Assembly: GCA_033765305.1 (NCBI GenBank)
Contig: JANRID010000018.1
Location: forward strand, 248,001-312,000
Source: RDXT01 sp033765305
Lineage (GTDB): Bacteria; Bacteroidota; Bacteroidia; J057
DNA length: 64,000 nt
Direction: 5' to 3'
A model generated the notes under the pieces. That model had not been told where the DNA came from, did not search any database, and saw nothing but the letters and a program-made list of their open reading frames with translations. Made by a program: the position numbers and the translations under genes. Shown here in pieces: positions 8,976-17,064 of the stretch (position 1 is its first letter; each line of letters starts with the position of its first letter).

Positions 8976-8987
8976 GGGTCGGAAGGC

Positions 8988-9602
8988 TTATTCGCCCGGC
9001 AGGGCCAGGCGGGTTCGGTTCATGAGGGAACGGGCCAGGGTGACTTCGTCGGTGAATTCAAGGTCGATGCCGATGGGGATGCCCCGCGCGATGGACGAGA
9101 GCTGCACCCCGAGCGGCGCCAGTTTTTTGCTCAGGAAAAAGGAGGTCGTATCGCCTTCGATATTGGCGCTGAAGGCGAAAATGATCTCCTGGATCTGCTC
9201 CGTGCGCACCCGCTCCAGCAGCGGCTCGATGTGCAGCATTGAAGGGCCGATGCCCTGCAGCGGATTGATCAGGCCGCCGAGCACGTGGTAGCGCCCGTTG
9301 AACTGATGGGTATTTTCGAGGGCCATCACATCCTTGGCATCCTCCACCACGCAGACCGTGCGGTGATCCCGCCGGGGATTTGCGCAGATTTTGCAGATTT
9401 CGCCGTCGGAGAGGTTGTAGCACTGCTTGCAGTAGCGCACGTTGCGGCGCAGGCCGATGATGGACTCGCCGAGGCGGGCCGCATCGTCCTCGGACTGCTT
9501 GAGGATATGAAGCGCGAGGCGCAGCGCCGTCTTCCGGCCGATGCCCGGCAGGCTGGCCAGCTCATTCACTGCATCTTCGATCCGTTTCGAGGGGTACTCC
9601 AT
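8988..9602 (-). CDS. recR: Recombination mediator protein RecR
   Basis: 204 aa, the full RecR length. It works with RecF/RecO to load RecA at gaps. Helix-hairpin-helix LASLPGIGRKTALRLALHIL is near the N-terminus; the four-cysteine zinc motif is CKQC...CKIC; the Toprim core is CVVEDAKDVMALENT, with the Walker-B-like region ending in GDTTSFFLS. TACTTTCG about 28 nt upstream is one mismatch from the Bacteroidota -7 box. Confidence 0.95.
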   Translation of the reverse strand: MEYPSKRIEDAVNELASLPGIGRKTALRLALHILKQSEDDAARLGESIIGLRRNVRYCKQCYNLSDGEICKICANPRRDHRTVCVVEDAKDVMALENTHQFNGRYHVLGGLINPLQGIGPSMLHIEPLLERVRTEQIQEIIFAFSANIEGDTTSFFLSKKLAPLGVQLSSIARGIPIGIDLEFTDEVTLARSLMNRTRLALPGE

Positions 9603-9653
9603 GGGCGGCTCCGCTACTTCGGCCCGAAAGTACGAAAAAGACGCGGATACCGG

Positions 9654-10739
9654 TCAGTGGCGGCTCGTTTTCAGCGCAGCTTCCTGCCGGGCCCGGTCCA
9701 GGGCCAGCGCCACCAGGTGATCGAGCAGTTCGCCGTAGCCGATGCCGGCAGCTTCCCAGAGCTTGGGGTACATGCTGATGCTGGTAAAGCCCGGCAGGGT
9801 ATTGACCTCGTTCACATACACGCGCCCGTCTTCGCAGCAGAACATATCCACCCGCGCCATGCCTTCGCAGCCCAGCACCCGGTAGGCATCGTGGGCTACC
9901 AGCCGGAGCTTGGCAAGCAGCTCCGCGTCGAGACCCGCCGCCGGGATCTGCACCTCGGCTGCCGTCGCGCTGATGTATTTGGAATCGTAGTCGTAGAATC
10001 CTTCCCCCATCACCACCTCGCCTACCCCCGTGGTCTCCGCGATGGCATTGCCCATCACGGCGCATTCCAGCTCCCGGCCTTCGATGAAGCTTTCGACGAG
10101 GATTTTCCGGTCGTAGCGGAAGGCCTCGGCCACCGCCTCGCGGAAACGCTGCACATCCGAAGCTTTGCGCACCCCGACGGAGGAGCCCATGTTGGCGGGC
10201 TTGATGAAGAGCGGCAGGCCGAGCTGGTTGACGACGGCAGCATAATCGATGGAAGCGGCCTCGTGCGCATGAAAGCACAGGTAATCCGCCACCAGCAGAT
10301 CCGCGTCGCGGAGCAGGCGCTTCGTCACATCCTTATCCATGCACACTGCCGAGCCCAGCACGCCAGGCCCCACAAAGGGCAGGCCCAGGAGGCGCAGCAG
10401 GCCTTGCAGGGAGCCGTCTTCGCCGGTGGGGCCGTGCACGATGGGAAATACCGCATCCAGGCGCGGAAAACCAGGCGATCCGTCCGCATAGCGGACCGGT
10501 TCCGGCGTGCCGGGTGCCAGGATCAGCGCCTGCCCGAAGCTTCCGTCCACCACCGGATGCGCGTGCAGGTCTTCGGAGCGCACCGCATGCCAGCCGCCGG
10601 ACGTGCTGACGCCGATGAGCGCCACGCGGTAGCGGTCCGGATCGAGCGCGGCGAAAATGTTGCGCGCGGAGCGCACAGAAACCTCGTGTTCGGGCGAAGC
10701 GCCCCCGTAGATCAGACCGAGGGAAATCGGAGCAGCCAT
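9654..10739 (-). CDS. ddl: D-alanine--D-alanine ligase
   Basis: 361 aa, ATP-grasp enzyme making D-Ala-D-Ala for peptidoglycan. Motifs: LGLIYGGASPEHEVSVRSA (N-terminal domain), VFPIVHGPTGEDGSLQGLL, GPGVLGSAVCMDKDVTK, LPLFIKPANMGSSVGV, EVNTLPGFTSISMYPK (metal and product binding). The start MAAPISLG is preferred over an in-frame ATG 63 nt upstream, because the family begins just before this strand and TACCTTTG lies at the right place. It lies apart from any murein cluster. Confidence 0.94.
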   Translation of the reverse strand: MAAPISLGLIYGGASPEHEVSVRSARNIFAALDPDRYRVALIGVSTSGGWHAVRSEDLHAHPVVDGSFGQALILAPGTPEPVRYADGSPGFPRLDAVFPIVHGPTGEDGSLQGLLRLLGLPFVGPGVLGSAVCMDKDVTKRLLRDADLLVADYLCFHAHEAASIDYAAVVNQLGLPLFIKPANMGSSVGVRKASDVQRFREAVAEAFRYDRKILVESFIEGRELECAVMGNAIAETTGVGEVVMGEGFYDYDSKYISATAAEVQIPAAGLDAELLAKLRLVAHDAYRVLGCEGMARVDMFCCEDGRVYVNEVNTLPGFTSISMYPKLWEAAGIGYGELLDHLVALALDRARQEAALKTSRH

Positions 10740-10756
10740 CTGTTGGGATTGTGGGG

Positions 10757-10764
10757 CAAAGGTA
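10757..10764 (-). promoter_or_regulatory. TAnnTTTG promoter box before ddl
   Basis: Read on the minus strand this is TACCTTTG, a perfect match to the Bacteroidota -7 box, 17 nt before the chosen ddl start. Confidence 0.5.
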
Positions 10765-10924
10765 GTGAAAATGGGGCATCGGACGGCAGCCGGAGCCCGC
10801 ATACTTGCTGCGGGGCACCGGGCAGGCAGTGCAGCCCGCTGCTCTGCGGCGGAATCTTACATCCCGGCGGCCAGGCGGGGGCTTTTCGCTATATTGCTCC
10901 GGGCCCTACAACCGTTGTGTGTGC

Positions 10925-12871
10925 ATGAAACTCCGTCTGATTCTGACTGCCTGCCTGCTGGGCTGGATTGCCCTGGCCAGCGCCCAGCCTGCAAAACCTG
11001 CCGACTACGGCATCAAGTCGAAGAAAGCGCTTGCGCTGTACCAGGAAGGCCAGCGGCTGGCCGCTGTGCGCGACCGTTCGGGAGCCGTCTCGCTGTACAA
11101 AGCCGCCATCGATCTGGAGCCGGAGTTTGCGCATGCCCACTTTGAATGGGGGGTAAACGCCTGGGTGATCCAGAAATACGAGGAGGCGGCCGAGCATCTG
11201 CGGAAAGCCTATGAGCTGAACGGCGCGGCCTTCCGCGGCATCGAGTACTACCTGGGCGAATCGCTGTTCCTGACCGGCGACTACGCCGGCGCGGCGCCGG
11301 TGCTGGAAGCCTTCGTGAGCGGCGGCATCGGCCGGCAGGAGGAGCAGCAGCGCGCAGCGCGCGACCTGCGCCATGCCCGCTTTGCCGCTGAAGCAGTGCA
11401 GCGCCCGGTGGACTTTTCCCCCCGCAACCTGGGCGGCGCCGTCAATACCCAGCGCCACGAGTACCTCCCGCAGCTGACCGCCGACAACCAGATGCTGCTG
11501 TTCACCTCGCCCCGGCCCGAAAGCGTCGGCGGCTATATCCCGTCCATGCGGGATTATTCGGAGGACTTTTACTATGCCGTCTGGCAGGATACCGGCTGGT
11601 CGGAGGCCCGCAACCTGGGCGGTCCGATCAACACCCCCGACAACGAGGGCGCAGGCTCGCTGACCCAGGACGGGCGGATGCTGTTCTTCGCCGCCTGCGA
11701 GCGCAGCGACGGCCTGGGCAGTTGCGACCTGTACGTGTCCGAGCGTTCGGGCGACCGCTGGAGTGCGCCGCGCAACCTCGGCCCGGCTGTCAACAGCCGT
11801 TCCTGGGAGTCGCAGCCCTGCCTGTCGGCCGACGGGCGCACGCTGTATTTCTGCTCGGCCCGGCCCGGCGGCCTCGGCGGCCACGACATCTGGCACAGCC
11901 GGCTCGTGGACGGCGAGTGGACCGAGGCGCAGCCCCTGCCGGCCCCCGTCAATTCGCCCGGCAATGAGTATTCGCCCTTCATCCACGCCGACGGGCATAC
12001 CCTCTATTTCTCCTCCGACTACCACCCCGGTTTCGGGCGGCGGGACCTCTTCCTGAGCCGCCGGGACGAAGCCGGCGCCTGGAGCGAGCCGCAGAACCTC
12101 GGCTACCCGCTCAATACCGTCTCCGACGAGGGCAATATCTTCCTGGCCGCCAGCGGGCGCAAGGCCCTCATCAACTCCGACCGGCCCGGCGGCCTGGGCC
12201 TCACAGACCTGTACGAATTCGAGACCGATCCGGGCATCCGGCCCGATCCGGCAACCTTCCTGCGCGGGCTGGTGCGCGACAGCATCAGCCGGCGGCCGCT
12301 GGAGGCCGTCATTCAGCTCGTGGACGTGGAGCGGGGCGACACCATCCGCCAGCTGCCCTCCGATGCGGTCACAGGCCGCTTCCTCATGAGCCTGCCCCTG
12401 GAGCGCAACTACGCCGCCTTCGTGTCGGCGCCGGGCTATTTCTTCGCCAGCAAGCGCTTTTCCCTCAAAGGCGCCGGCCAGGAGACCTTTTTCGACCTCA
12501 CCATCGACCTGCAGCCCATCCGCAAAGGCATTCAGGTGGTGCTGAACAATCTCTTCTTCGAGTCGGGCCGGTTTGAACTGCAGGAAACCTCGCGGCCCGA
12601 GCTGGAAACACTCCTGGGATTCCTCCAGGACAATCCCCGCCTGCGCATCGAGATCCAGGGGCATACGGACAATGTAGGCTCGGAGCAGGACAATCAGCTG
12701 CTGAGCGCCCGCCGGGCCGAAGCCGTGCGGAGCTGGCTGGTGGAGCGGGGCATCGAGGCGGCGCGGATCACCGCAGCCGGATACGGCGAATCCCGGCCCG
12801 TAGCCGACAATGAAACCGAGGCAGGCCGGGCGCAGAACCGGCGGACCGAGTTCAAAGTCCTCGCCAACTGA
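10925..12871 (+). CDS. OmpA-family protein with TPR, PD40 propeller and CRD (PorE-like architecture)
   Basis: 648 aa. Signal peptide MKLRLILTACLLGWIALASA. Residues ~30-130 form TPR-like helices; ~140-440 contain PD40/WD40-like blades with repeated P-x-NLG-x-x-NT/S and LYFSSxRPGGLG motifs; ~470-525 look like a carboxypeptidase-regulatory-like beta domain (FLRGLVRDSISRRPLEA); ~530-648 form an OmpA C-terminal peptidoglycan-binding domain (IEIQGHTDNVGSEQDN and LSARRAEAVRSWL). This order is that of PorE, which anchors the type IX secretion machinery to peptidoglycan. However, Bacteroidota have many paralogues and no other T9SS gene is here, so the role is open. Confidence 0.9.
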   Translation: MKLRLILTACLLGWIALASAQPAKPADYGIKSKKALALYQEGQRLAAVRDRSGAVSLYKAAIDLEPEFAHAHFEWGVNAWVIQKYEEAAEHLRKAYELNGAAFRGIEYYLGESLFLTGDYAGAAPVLEAFVSGGIGRQEEQQRAARDLRHARFAAEAVQRPVDFSPRNLGGAVNTQRHEYLPQLTADNQMLLFTSPRPESVGGYIPSMRDYSEDFYYAVWQDTGWSEARNLGGPINTPDNEGAGSLTQDGRMLFFAACERSDGLGSCDLYVSERSGDRWSAPRNLGPAVNSRSWESQPCLSADGRTLYFCSARPGGLGGHDIWHSRLVDGEWTEAQPLPAPVNSPGNEYSPFIHADGHTLYFSSDYHPGFGRRDLFLSRRDEAGAWSEPQNLGYPLNTVSDEGNIFLAASGRKALINSDRPGGLGLTDLYEFETDPGIRPDPATFLRGLVRDSISRRPLEAVIQLVDVERGDTIRQLPSDAVTGRFLMSLPLERNYAAFVSAPGYFFASKRFSLKGAGQETFFDLTIDLQPIRKGIQVVLNNLFFESGRFELQETSRPELETLLGFLQDNPRLRIEIQGHTDNVGSEQDNQLLSARRAEAVRSWLVERGIEAARITAAGYGESRPVADNETEAGRAQNRRTEFKVLAN

Positions 12872-12894
12872 ATCCGCAGGCCGGATATGGAAAA

Positions 12895-12919
12895 GGGCTG
12901 CCCAAAATCCGGGCAGCCC
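12895..12919. terminator. Bidirectional hairpin terminator
   Basis: GGGCTGCCC (12895-12903) and GGGCAGCCC (12911-12919) form a perfect 9-bp stem with a 7-nt loop. It is flanked by AAAA on the left and TGTTTAATT on the right and sits between two convergent genes, so it can serve both. Confidence 0.8.
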
Positions 12920-12943
12920 TGTTTAATTCAGACTGGAGCGTGA

Positions 12944-13354
12944 TCAGAACGTTTCCATCTTCAGCTGCTCCAGTTCGTGCTCCAGATCGCGGACCCAGAA
13001 CTCGTCCTCGGTCAGGCGCAGGATGATGTACTCCTGCGTGCCGAAGAGGCCGCCGAGATTGATCGTGAGGCGATCGTCGGACTCGGTCAGTTCCCAGGTG
13101 CCGTTCAGGTTGGCGCTGATGCTGCCCAGATTATAGGTCAGCTGGGCCGTGCTGTCGAGGGAAAAGGTAAACTTCCAGCTCGAAAACTCGTCCGACACGT
13201 CTTTCCCGTCCTCATCGGTGGCACTGACCACCTTCCAGGTGTTGGCGACGCGGTCCTCGCGCGAACGCAGGCTCAGGATAGGCCCTTCTTCATACTTGCA
13301 TCCGCCGAGCAGGATTCCCGCCGCTGCGAGGAGGATCATTACCAGATACTTCAT
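12944..13354 (-). CDS. Small lipocalin-like lipoprotein
   Basis: 136 aa. The signal MKYLVMILLAAAGILLGGCKYEEGP has lipobox LLGGC. Mature beta-strands NTWKVVSATDEDGKDVSDEF, WKFTFSLDSTAQLTYN, GTWELTESDDRLTINL and EYIILRLTEDEFWVRD match the lipocalin-like families common in Bacteroidota. Presumed outer-membrane-anchored small-ligand binder; the ligand is unknown. The start is chosen so the signal peptide begins with Met-Lys. Confidence 0.78.
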   Translation of the reverse strand: MKYLVMILLAAAGILLGGCKYEEGPILSLRSREDRVANTWKVVSATDEDGKDVSDEFSSWKFTFSLDSTAQLTYNLGSISANLNGTWELTESDDRLTINLGGLFGTQEYIILRLTEDEFWVRDLEHELEQLKMETF

Positions 13355-13792
13355 ACAACTCATTGGTGTCGTTTGGTTCGTGAAAATATAAGTTATAACG
13401 AAAGACCCTCGTTTTTATTGAATGGCTGCACGCAAGCCTTCCGCAGCCGTTCGCGCAGCCATTTCAGCCGTTCGCGCAGCAGCTCCGGATACATGCAGCC
13501 CGCCAGGCCGCAGCGGCACAGGCTTTGATACGTCTGGGGAAACAACCATAAATCACCAGAGCAAAGCAACATCTGAATATTCGCAATACATCAAAATTTC
13601 AATTGAATGTACATTTAATTTATAATTAAAATCCATTCATCGGCTTATTATCGCCGCTCACTCTCCTGTTTCATCCATTAGCCGGACGGTTTCGCGCTTC
13701 GCCTGAAGCTGGCGTTATACTTGCTTCAATCTCAATGCGCTGCATGCCAACTGCATGTCCGGCGCGGAGCCCTATCCAGCTATCCAAACCCT
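13355..13792. other. Divergent intergenic region with A+T-rich island
   Basis: 438 nt without a credible gene. 13562-13640 is strikingly A+T-rich compared with its surroundings. On the plus strand TATACTTG (13716-13723) is one mismatch from TAnnTTTG, with TTTC at 13690-13693 at about the right -33 spacing; it probably drives the Hsp70-like gene. On the minus strand TATATTTT lies about 30 nt before the lipoprotein start. Confidence 0.5.
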
Positions 13793-15667
13793 ATGCTGAT
13801 TCTTGCACTTACTCGGAAGAAGGTCCTTGCCGGCGTCAGAACAAACGGCCATGAATTGACCCCGCTCGAACTGCCCGGCGCAGCCGACGGATCCCAGCCG
13901 CTCAGCCGCCAGATCGCGGCAGCGGTGGAGTCGGCGCGCGCCGCACTGGCGGAAGAACCTGGCCCGCTGCCGGTGGCAGTGGCCTTCGCGCCGGGCATCT
14001 CCGGCGAAAAGACCGACGCTGCCGACCTGAACTACGTATCGCGGCTCATCGAATCGTCCGAAGACGGCGCCAGCACCCTGCTGTTTGCGGAGCCGCTCAC
14101 CCGCTCGCTTGTGCGCGGCCTGGCCGCTGATCCTGAGATGGAAGCCGAAGGCTGGCTCGTGCTCGATGCCCTGGACGGCGAGGTGAGTCTGTGCTATAGA
14201 AATATCGCCCCTGCCCGGCTGAACGGCTCCATCCACGGCGGAGAAGCCATCCCGTATACCCGCATGCCGGATCTGAGCCCGGAAGGCATCCTGCGGTCCG
14301 TGCTCGACGAAGCGGCCGAGCAGCTCCGCCGCAGCGGCCTGCAGCCCGACGAGCACGAGCGCATGCTGCTTCAGCAGCAGCTGGCCGGCCATTGCAGGCC
14401 TGGCAGCGGCGCCTTTACCCTGGATCTGCGGCGCACGCAGGGCCCGGTCCGGATCCATGCCCGGATCGACATGCCGGAAGGCAGCTACGAGCGTGCGGTC
14501 ATCCGCCGCGCGCAGGATCTGCGCCCCTACCTGGACAAAACCAAGCTGGACGGCATGGGCGTGCGCCATGTGCTGCTGGCCGGCGACTTTTTTGCGCGGC
14601 CGGCTGTGAGCGAATTCTTTGGCCGCGAGCTCGGCCTGGCTGATCTGCTGCCCGAAGCCGGCATCTGCACGGACGAGGCATGCGGACGGCAGATCCTGCA
14701 GGCGCTCTCCCAGACTGCTGCCGAGGTGCTGCGCGCACGGGAGGAAGCCGACCGCCGCCGCCGCGAAGAAGAGGCCCGCCGGCAGGCCATCGAGAAAGAG
14801 CTCCGCATCAAAACCGAACGGGACCAGGTGCTGCGCGACATCCAGCTGCTCTGCACCGACCCCGCGCGCCGGTCCGAGTACGAGGCCATGTTTGTGCCGC
14901 GCGGTGCCGCCGCCGAAATGCCGCGGGAAATTATCCTGTGGAATATCGACGAGGTCCTGCGCCAGCATCAGCTGCAGATGTCTTCGAGCCCCGTGGCTCC
15001 CTTTGTTCCCGTAACGCCGCCGGCTGCTGCTGCGGTGCCGCCGGCCGCGGTGCCCGCAGCCCAGCCTGCCGCAGCCCCTCCGGCACCGCAGCTTCCCTCG
15101 CTGCAGCAGCTGTTTGAGGTCAAGGGCGTGCTGCTGGACCGCGAGTTTTCCACCAAAAAAGTCCAGCCTGCCGACAATCCCCAGCAGATCCGCGTCATGC
15201 GCCTGCTGGACGCCGCCACCGCCGATGCCGACCGCTTCGCGCGCTTCGAGCGGCTGTATCAGAAAGAGCTGACCTACTACCAGGAGCTGAGCGACATCCA
15301 CGAGGCAGCCGAGGGCAAATATTACCTCCGGGATTACATCCCCCGCAACACCCTCAAAGACTACGCAAAAAAAACCAGCCTGGAGAAAAAGCCCGCGCTC
15401 GACAAGCTGAGCAGCAAGGAAGTGGCCCTCATCCTGCAGGTCTTCGAAGAGGTGCGCAACCTGCCGGTGTCCCACGCCAACCTGAACGAGTTCAATATCC
15501 TGATCCTCCAGGAAGGGCTCATCCGCAAGAACATGAATATCCGGTTTGTAGGCTTCACCTCTGAAGATGCCTCCCCGGATGAAATGGAAATGAAGCTGCA
15601 CACCATGTTCGCCAACCTGATCGGCGCACGGGTGTACGAACAGCTCCGCCAGAAGCTGAACTTCTGA
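13793..15667 (+). CDS. Degenerate Hsp70/actin-like domain fused to a protein-kinase-like (pseudokinase) domain
   Basis: 624 aa, no signal peptide. Residues ~1-310 follow the Hsp70 nucleotide-binding fold: ILALTRKKVLAGVRTNG, LPVAVAFAPG, LLFAEPLTRSLVRGL, GWLVLDALDGEVSLCY (where active Hsp70s have the DGGGT phosphate loop), VRHVLLAGDFFARPAVSEFF and DEACGRQILQAL. A charged helix (~315-375) and an Ala/Pro-rich linker (~400-435) follow. Residues ~436-624 mimic a kinase: IRVMRLLD (Arg at the Lys position), FARFERLYQKE, YYLRDYIPRNTLKDY, SHANLNEFNILIL (in place of HRDxxxxN) and IRFVGFTSED (in place of DFG). Both catalytic centres look degraded. The domain reading is mine by pattern; neither a function nor a described family is recognised. 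Confidence 0.7.
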   Translation: MLILALTRKKVLAGVRTNGHELTPLELPGAADGSQPLSRQIAAAVESARAALAEEPGPLPVAVAFAPGISGEKTDAADLNYVSRLIESSEDGASTLLFAEPLTRSLVRGLAADPEMEAEGWLVLDALDGEVSLCYRNIAPARLNGSIHGGEAIPYTRMPDLSPEGILRSVLDEAAEQLRRSGLQPDEHERMLLQQQLAGHCRPGSGAFTLDLRRTQGPVRIHARIDMPEGSYERAVIRRAQDLRPYLDKTKLDGMGVRHVLLAGDFFARPAVSEFFGRELGLADLLPEAGICTDEACGRQILQALSQTAAEVLRAREEADRRRREEEARRQAIEKELRIKTERDQVLRDIQLLCTDPARRSEYEAMFVPRGAAAEMPREIILWNIDEVLRQHQLQMSSSPVAPFVPVTPPAAAAVPPAAVPAAQPAAAPPAPQLPSLQQLFEVKGVLLDREFSTKKVQPADNPQQIRVMRLLDAATADADRFARFERLYQKELTYYQELSDIHEAAEGKYYLRDYIPRNTLKDYAKKTSLEKKPALDKLSSKEVALILQVFEEVRNLPVSHANLNEFNILILQEGLIRKNMNIRFVGFTSEDASPDEMEMKLHTMFANLIGARVYEQLRQKLNF

Positions 15668-15711
15668 TATTCCCTTTCTGCGTGCTTCTCTTACCGTTCT
15701 GTCCTGTTTTT

Positions 15712-16896
15712 ATGAGCTCCAAACCCGCATTAGTCAACGATTACCTGCTCGAACTCCAGGCCCGCGAACGTACCCGCCAGCGCAACCGGCTGATGGTGGG
15801 CATCGCACTGGCCTCCGTGACCGGCATGGCCTTGCTGGTCCCCATGATGGTATCCAGCCGTGCCGAGGAAGGCATGCCGGTGTTCTCGTACGAGGAACTG
15901 AACCCCGACCGGGTAAAAGCCTATTTCACGGCGTCGCCGGGCGACCTGCTGCTGATGCGCAGCGCCAGCGGCCGGGTGGATACGCTGCGCTCGTACGAGG
16001 ATTATCTGTGGATGAATGCCAGCAATGTGCAGACCCTGGCAGCCGAGGTCAGCCTGCCGGAAGTCGGCGAGGCCGACAGCAGCCAGTTTGCGCAGTTCGC
16101 GGCTCAGCCTGCCGTGCTGAGCGAGGCGGCACCGGGGCAGCCGGCGCCGCAGGAGCAGGCCCGCCGGGGCTTCAGCTTCGTGGTGGACGGCGAGCTGCGG
16201 GTGGATGAGCCGGTCACGTTCCGCATCACCAACTTCGATCCGGCCCTGACCTACGAACTGGATCTGGGCAACGGCGTGCGCCGCCGCGTGAGCCGCACCT
16301 ACCGCTACACCTACCCCGCAGCCGGGGTCTTCCAGGTGGCGCTGGTGGTCAGCGGCCCCGATGTGCCCCGCGAGACCTTTGCCACCTCCAGCCTCTCCAT
16401 TGCAGCCAAAAATGCCCCCGCAGCCGCAGAAGCCGCTCCCGTAGTGACGCCTGCGCAGCCGGCCGAACCGGCTCCGCTGCCAGTGCTGAGCCCGGTCAGC
16501 GCTGCGCCGGCACCCGCAGCCCCGCAGCCCGCCATTACCAGCTCGGCGGCACCCGCCGTATCGAGCCCTGTACGCCCCAATCAGCCTATGATCGCCCCAG
16601 CCGTCGAAGCGGCCTATCCCGGCGGACGGGATGCCCTCAACGCCTTTATCGCCCGCAGCCTGCGCTTCCCCTCCGGCGAGACCCGCGAGGGTTCGATGGG
16701 GGTTCGGTTTGTAGTGGATGCCGCAGGCCAGGTCTCCCAGCCGGCCTTCATCAACACGCTCGGACCTGCATATGAGCGCGAACTGATCCAGGTGCTCCGC
16801 CGCATGCCGGCCTGGACGCCCGCCCGGCAGGACGGAATTCCCGTAGCCTCCTATCAGACGGTGCGCGTCCGCTTTGTGATGGCAGTGACCCCCTGA
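15712..16896 (+). CDS. Inner-membrane protein with PKD-like domain and TonB C-terminal domain
   Basis: 394 aa. One transmembrane segment at about residues 23-42 (RLMVGIALASVTGMALLVPM) after a basic cytoplasmic tail. A periplasmic beta domain at ~150-230 ends in the PKD-like YRYTYPAAGVFQVALVVSG. A long Ala/Pro linker follows, then a TonB_C fold at ~300-394 (FIARSLRFPSGETREGSMG, VRFVVDAAGQVSQ, and the closing YQTVRVRFVM). This is the build of TonB-like or energy-independent TonB_C proteins. It lies 44 nt after the Hsp70/pseudokinase gene and is probably in one operon, suggesting a membrane partner. Confidence 0.75.
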   Translation: MSSKPALVNDYLLELQARERTRQRNRLMVGIALASVTGMALLVPMMVSSRAEEGMPVFSYEELNPDRVKAYFTASPGDLLLMRSASGRVDTLRSYEDYLWMNASNVQTLAAEVSLPEVGEADSSQFAQFAAQPAVLSEAAPGQPAPQEQARRGFSFVVDGELRVDEPVTFRITNFDPALTYELDLGNGVRRRVSRTYRYTYPAAGVFQVALVVSGPDVPRETFATSSLSIAAKNAPAAAEAAPVVTPAQPAEPAPLPVLSPVSAAPAPAAPQPAITSSAAPAVSSPVRPNQPMIAPAVEAAYPGGRDALNAFIARSLRFPSGETREGSMGVRFVVDAAGQVSQPAFINTLGPAYERELIQVLRRMPAWTPARQDGIPVASYQTVRVRFVMAVTP

Positions 16897-16921
16897 AGCC
16901 GCTTCCTGTGCATCTTCTCCT

Positions 16922-16952
16922 GCGCTCCTGCCGTAAAGAACGGCAGGAGCGC
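16922..16952. terminator. Hairpin terminator
   Basis: GCGCTCCTGCCG (16922-16933) and CGGCAGGAGCGC (16941-16952) form a perfect 12-bp stem with a 7-nt loop, 25 nt after the stop of the TonB_C gene. A T-run follows only at 16972-16977, so termination efficiency is uncertain. Confidence 0.6.
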
Positions 16953-17064
16953 GCTGCGTCTGAAGCGGCCTGTTTTTTGCGTCGCCGAAAATGCGTAATT
17001 TTTGGCCCTTCAGCCCGCAGGGTACTCCCCCGCCTGCCACACCTCCCTGTAACGCAGTGTTTGT

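Noticed and set aside
10925..12871. Firm assignment to PorE of type IX secretion
   Set aside because: Domain order fits, but the protein has a normal rather than lipoprotein signal, and no other T9SS gene is present; Bacteroidota have many paralogues.
13562..13640. A+T-rich island as a mobile-element scar or origin
   Set aside because: No target-site repeats, DnaA boxes or remnants of genes; more likely a promoter region.
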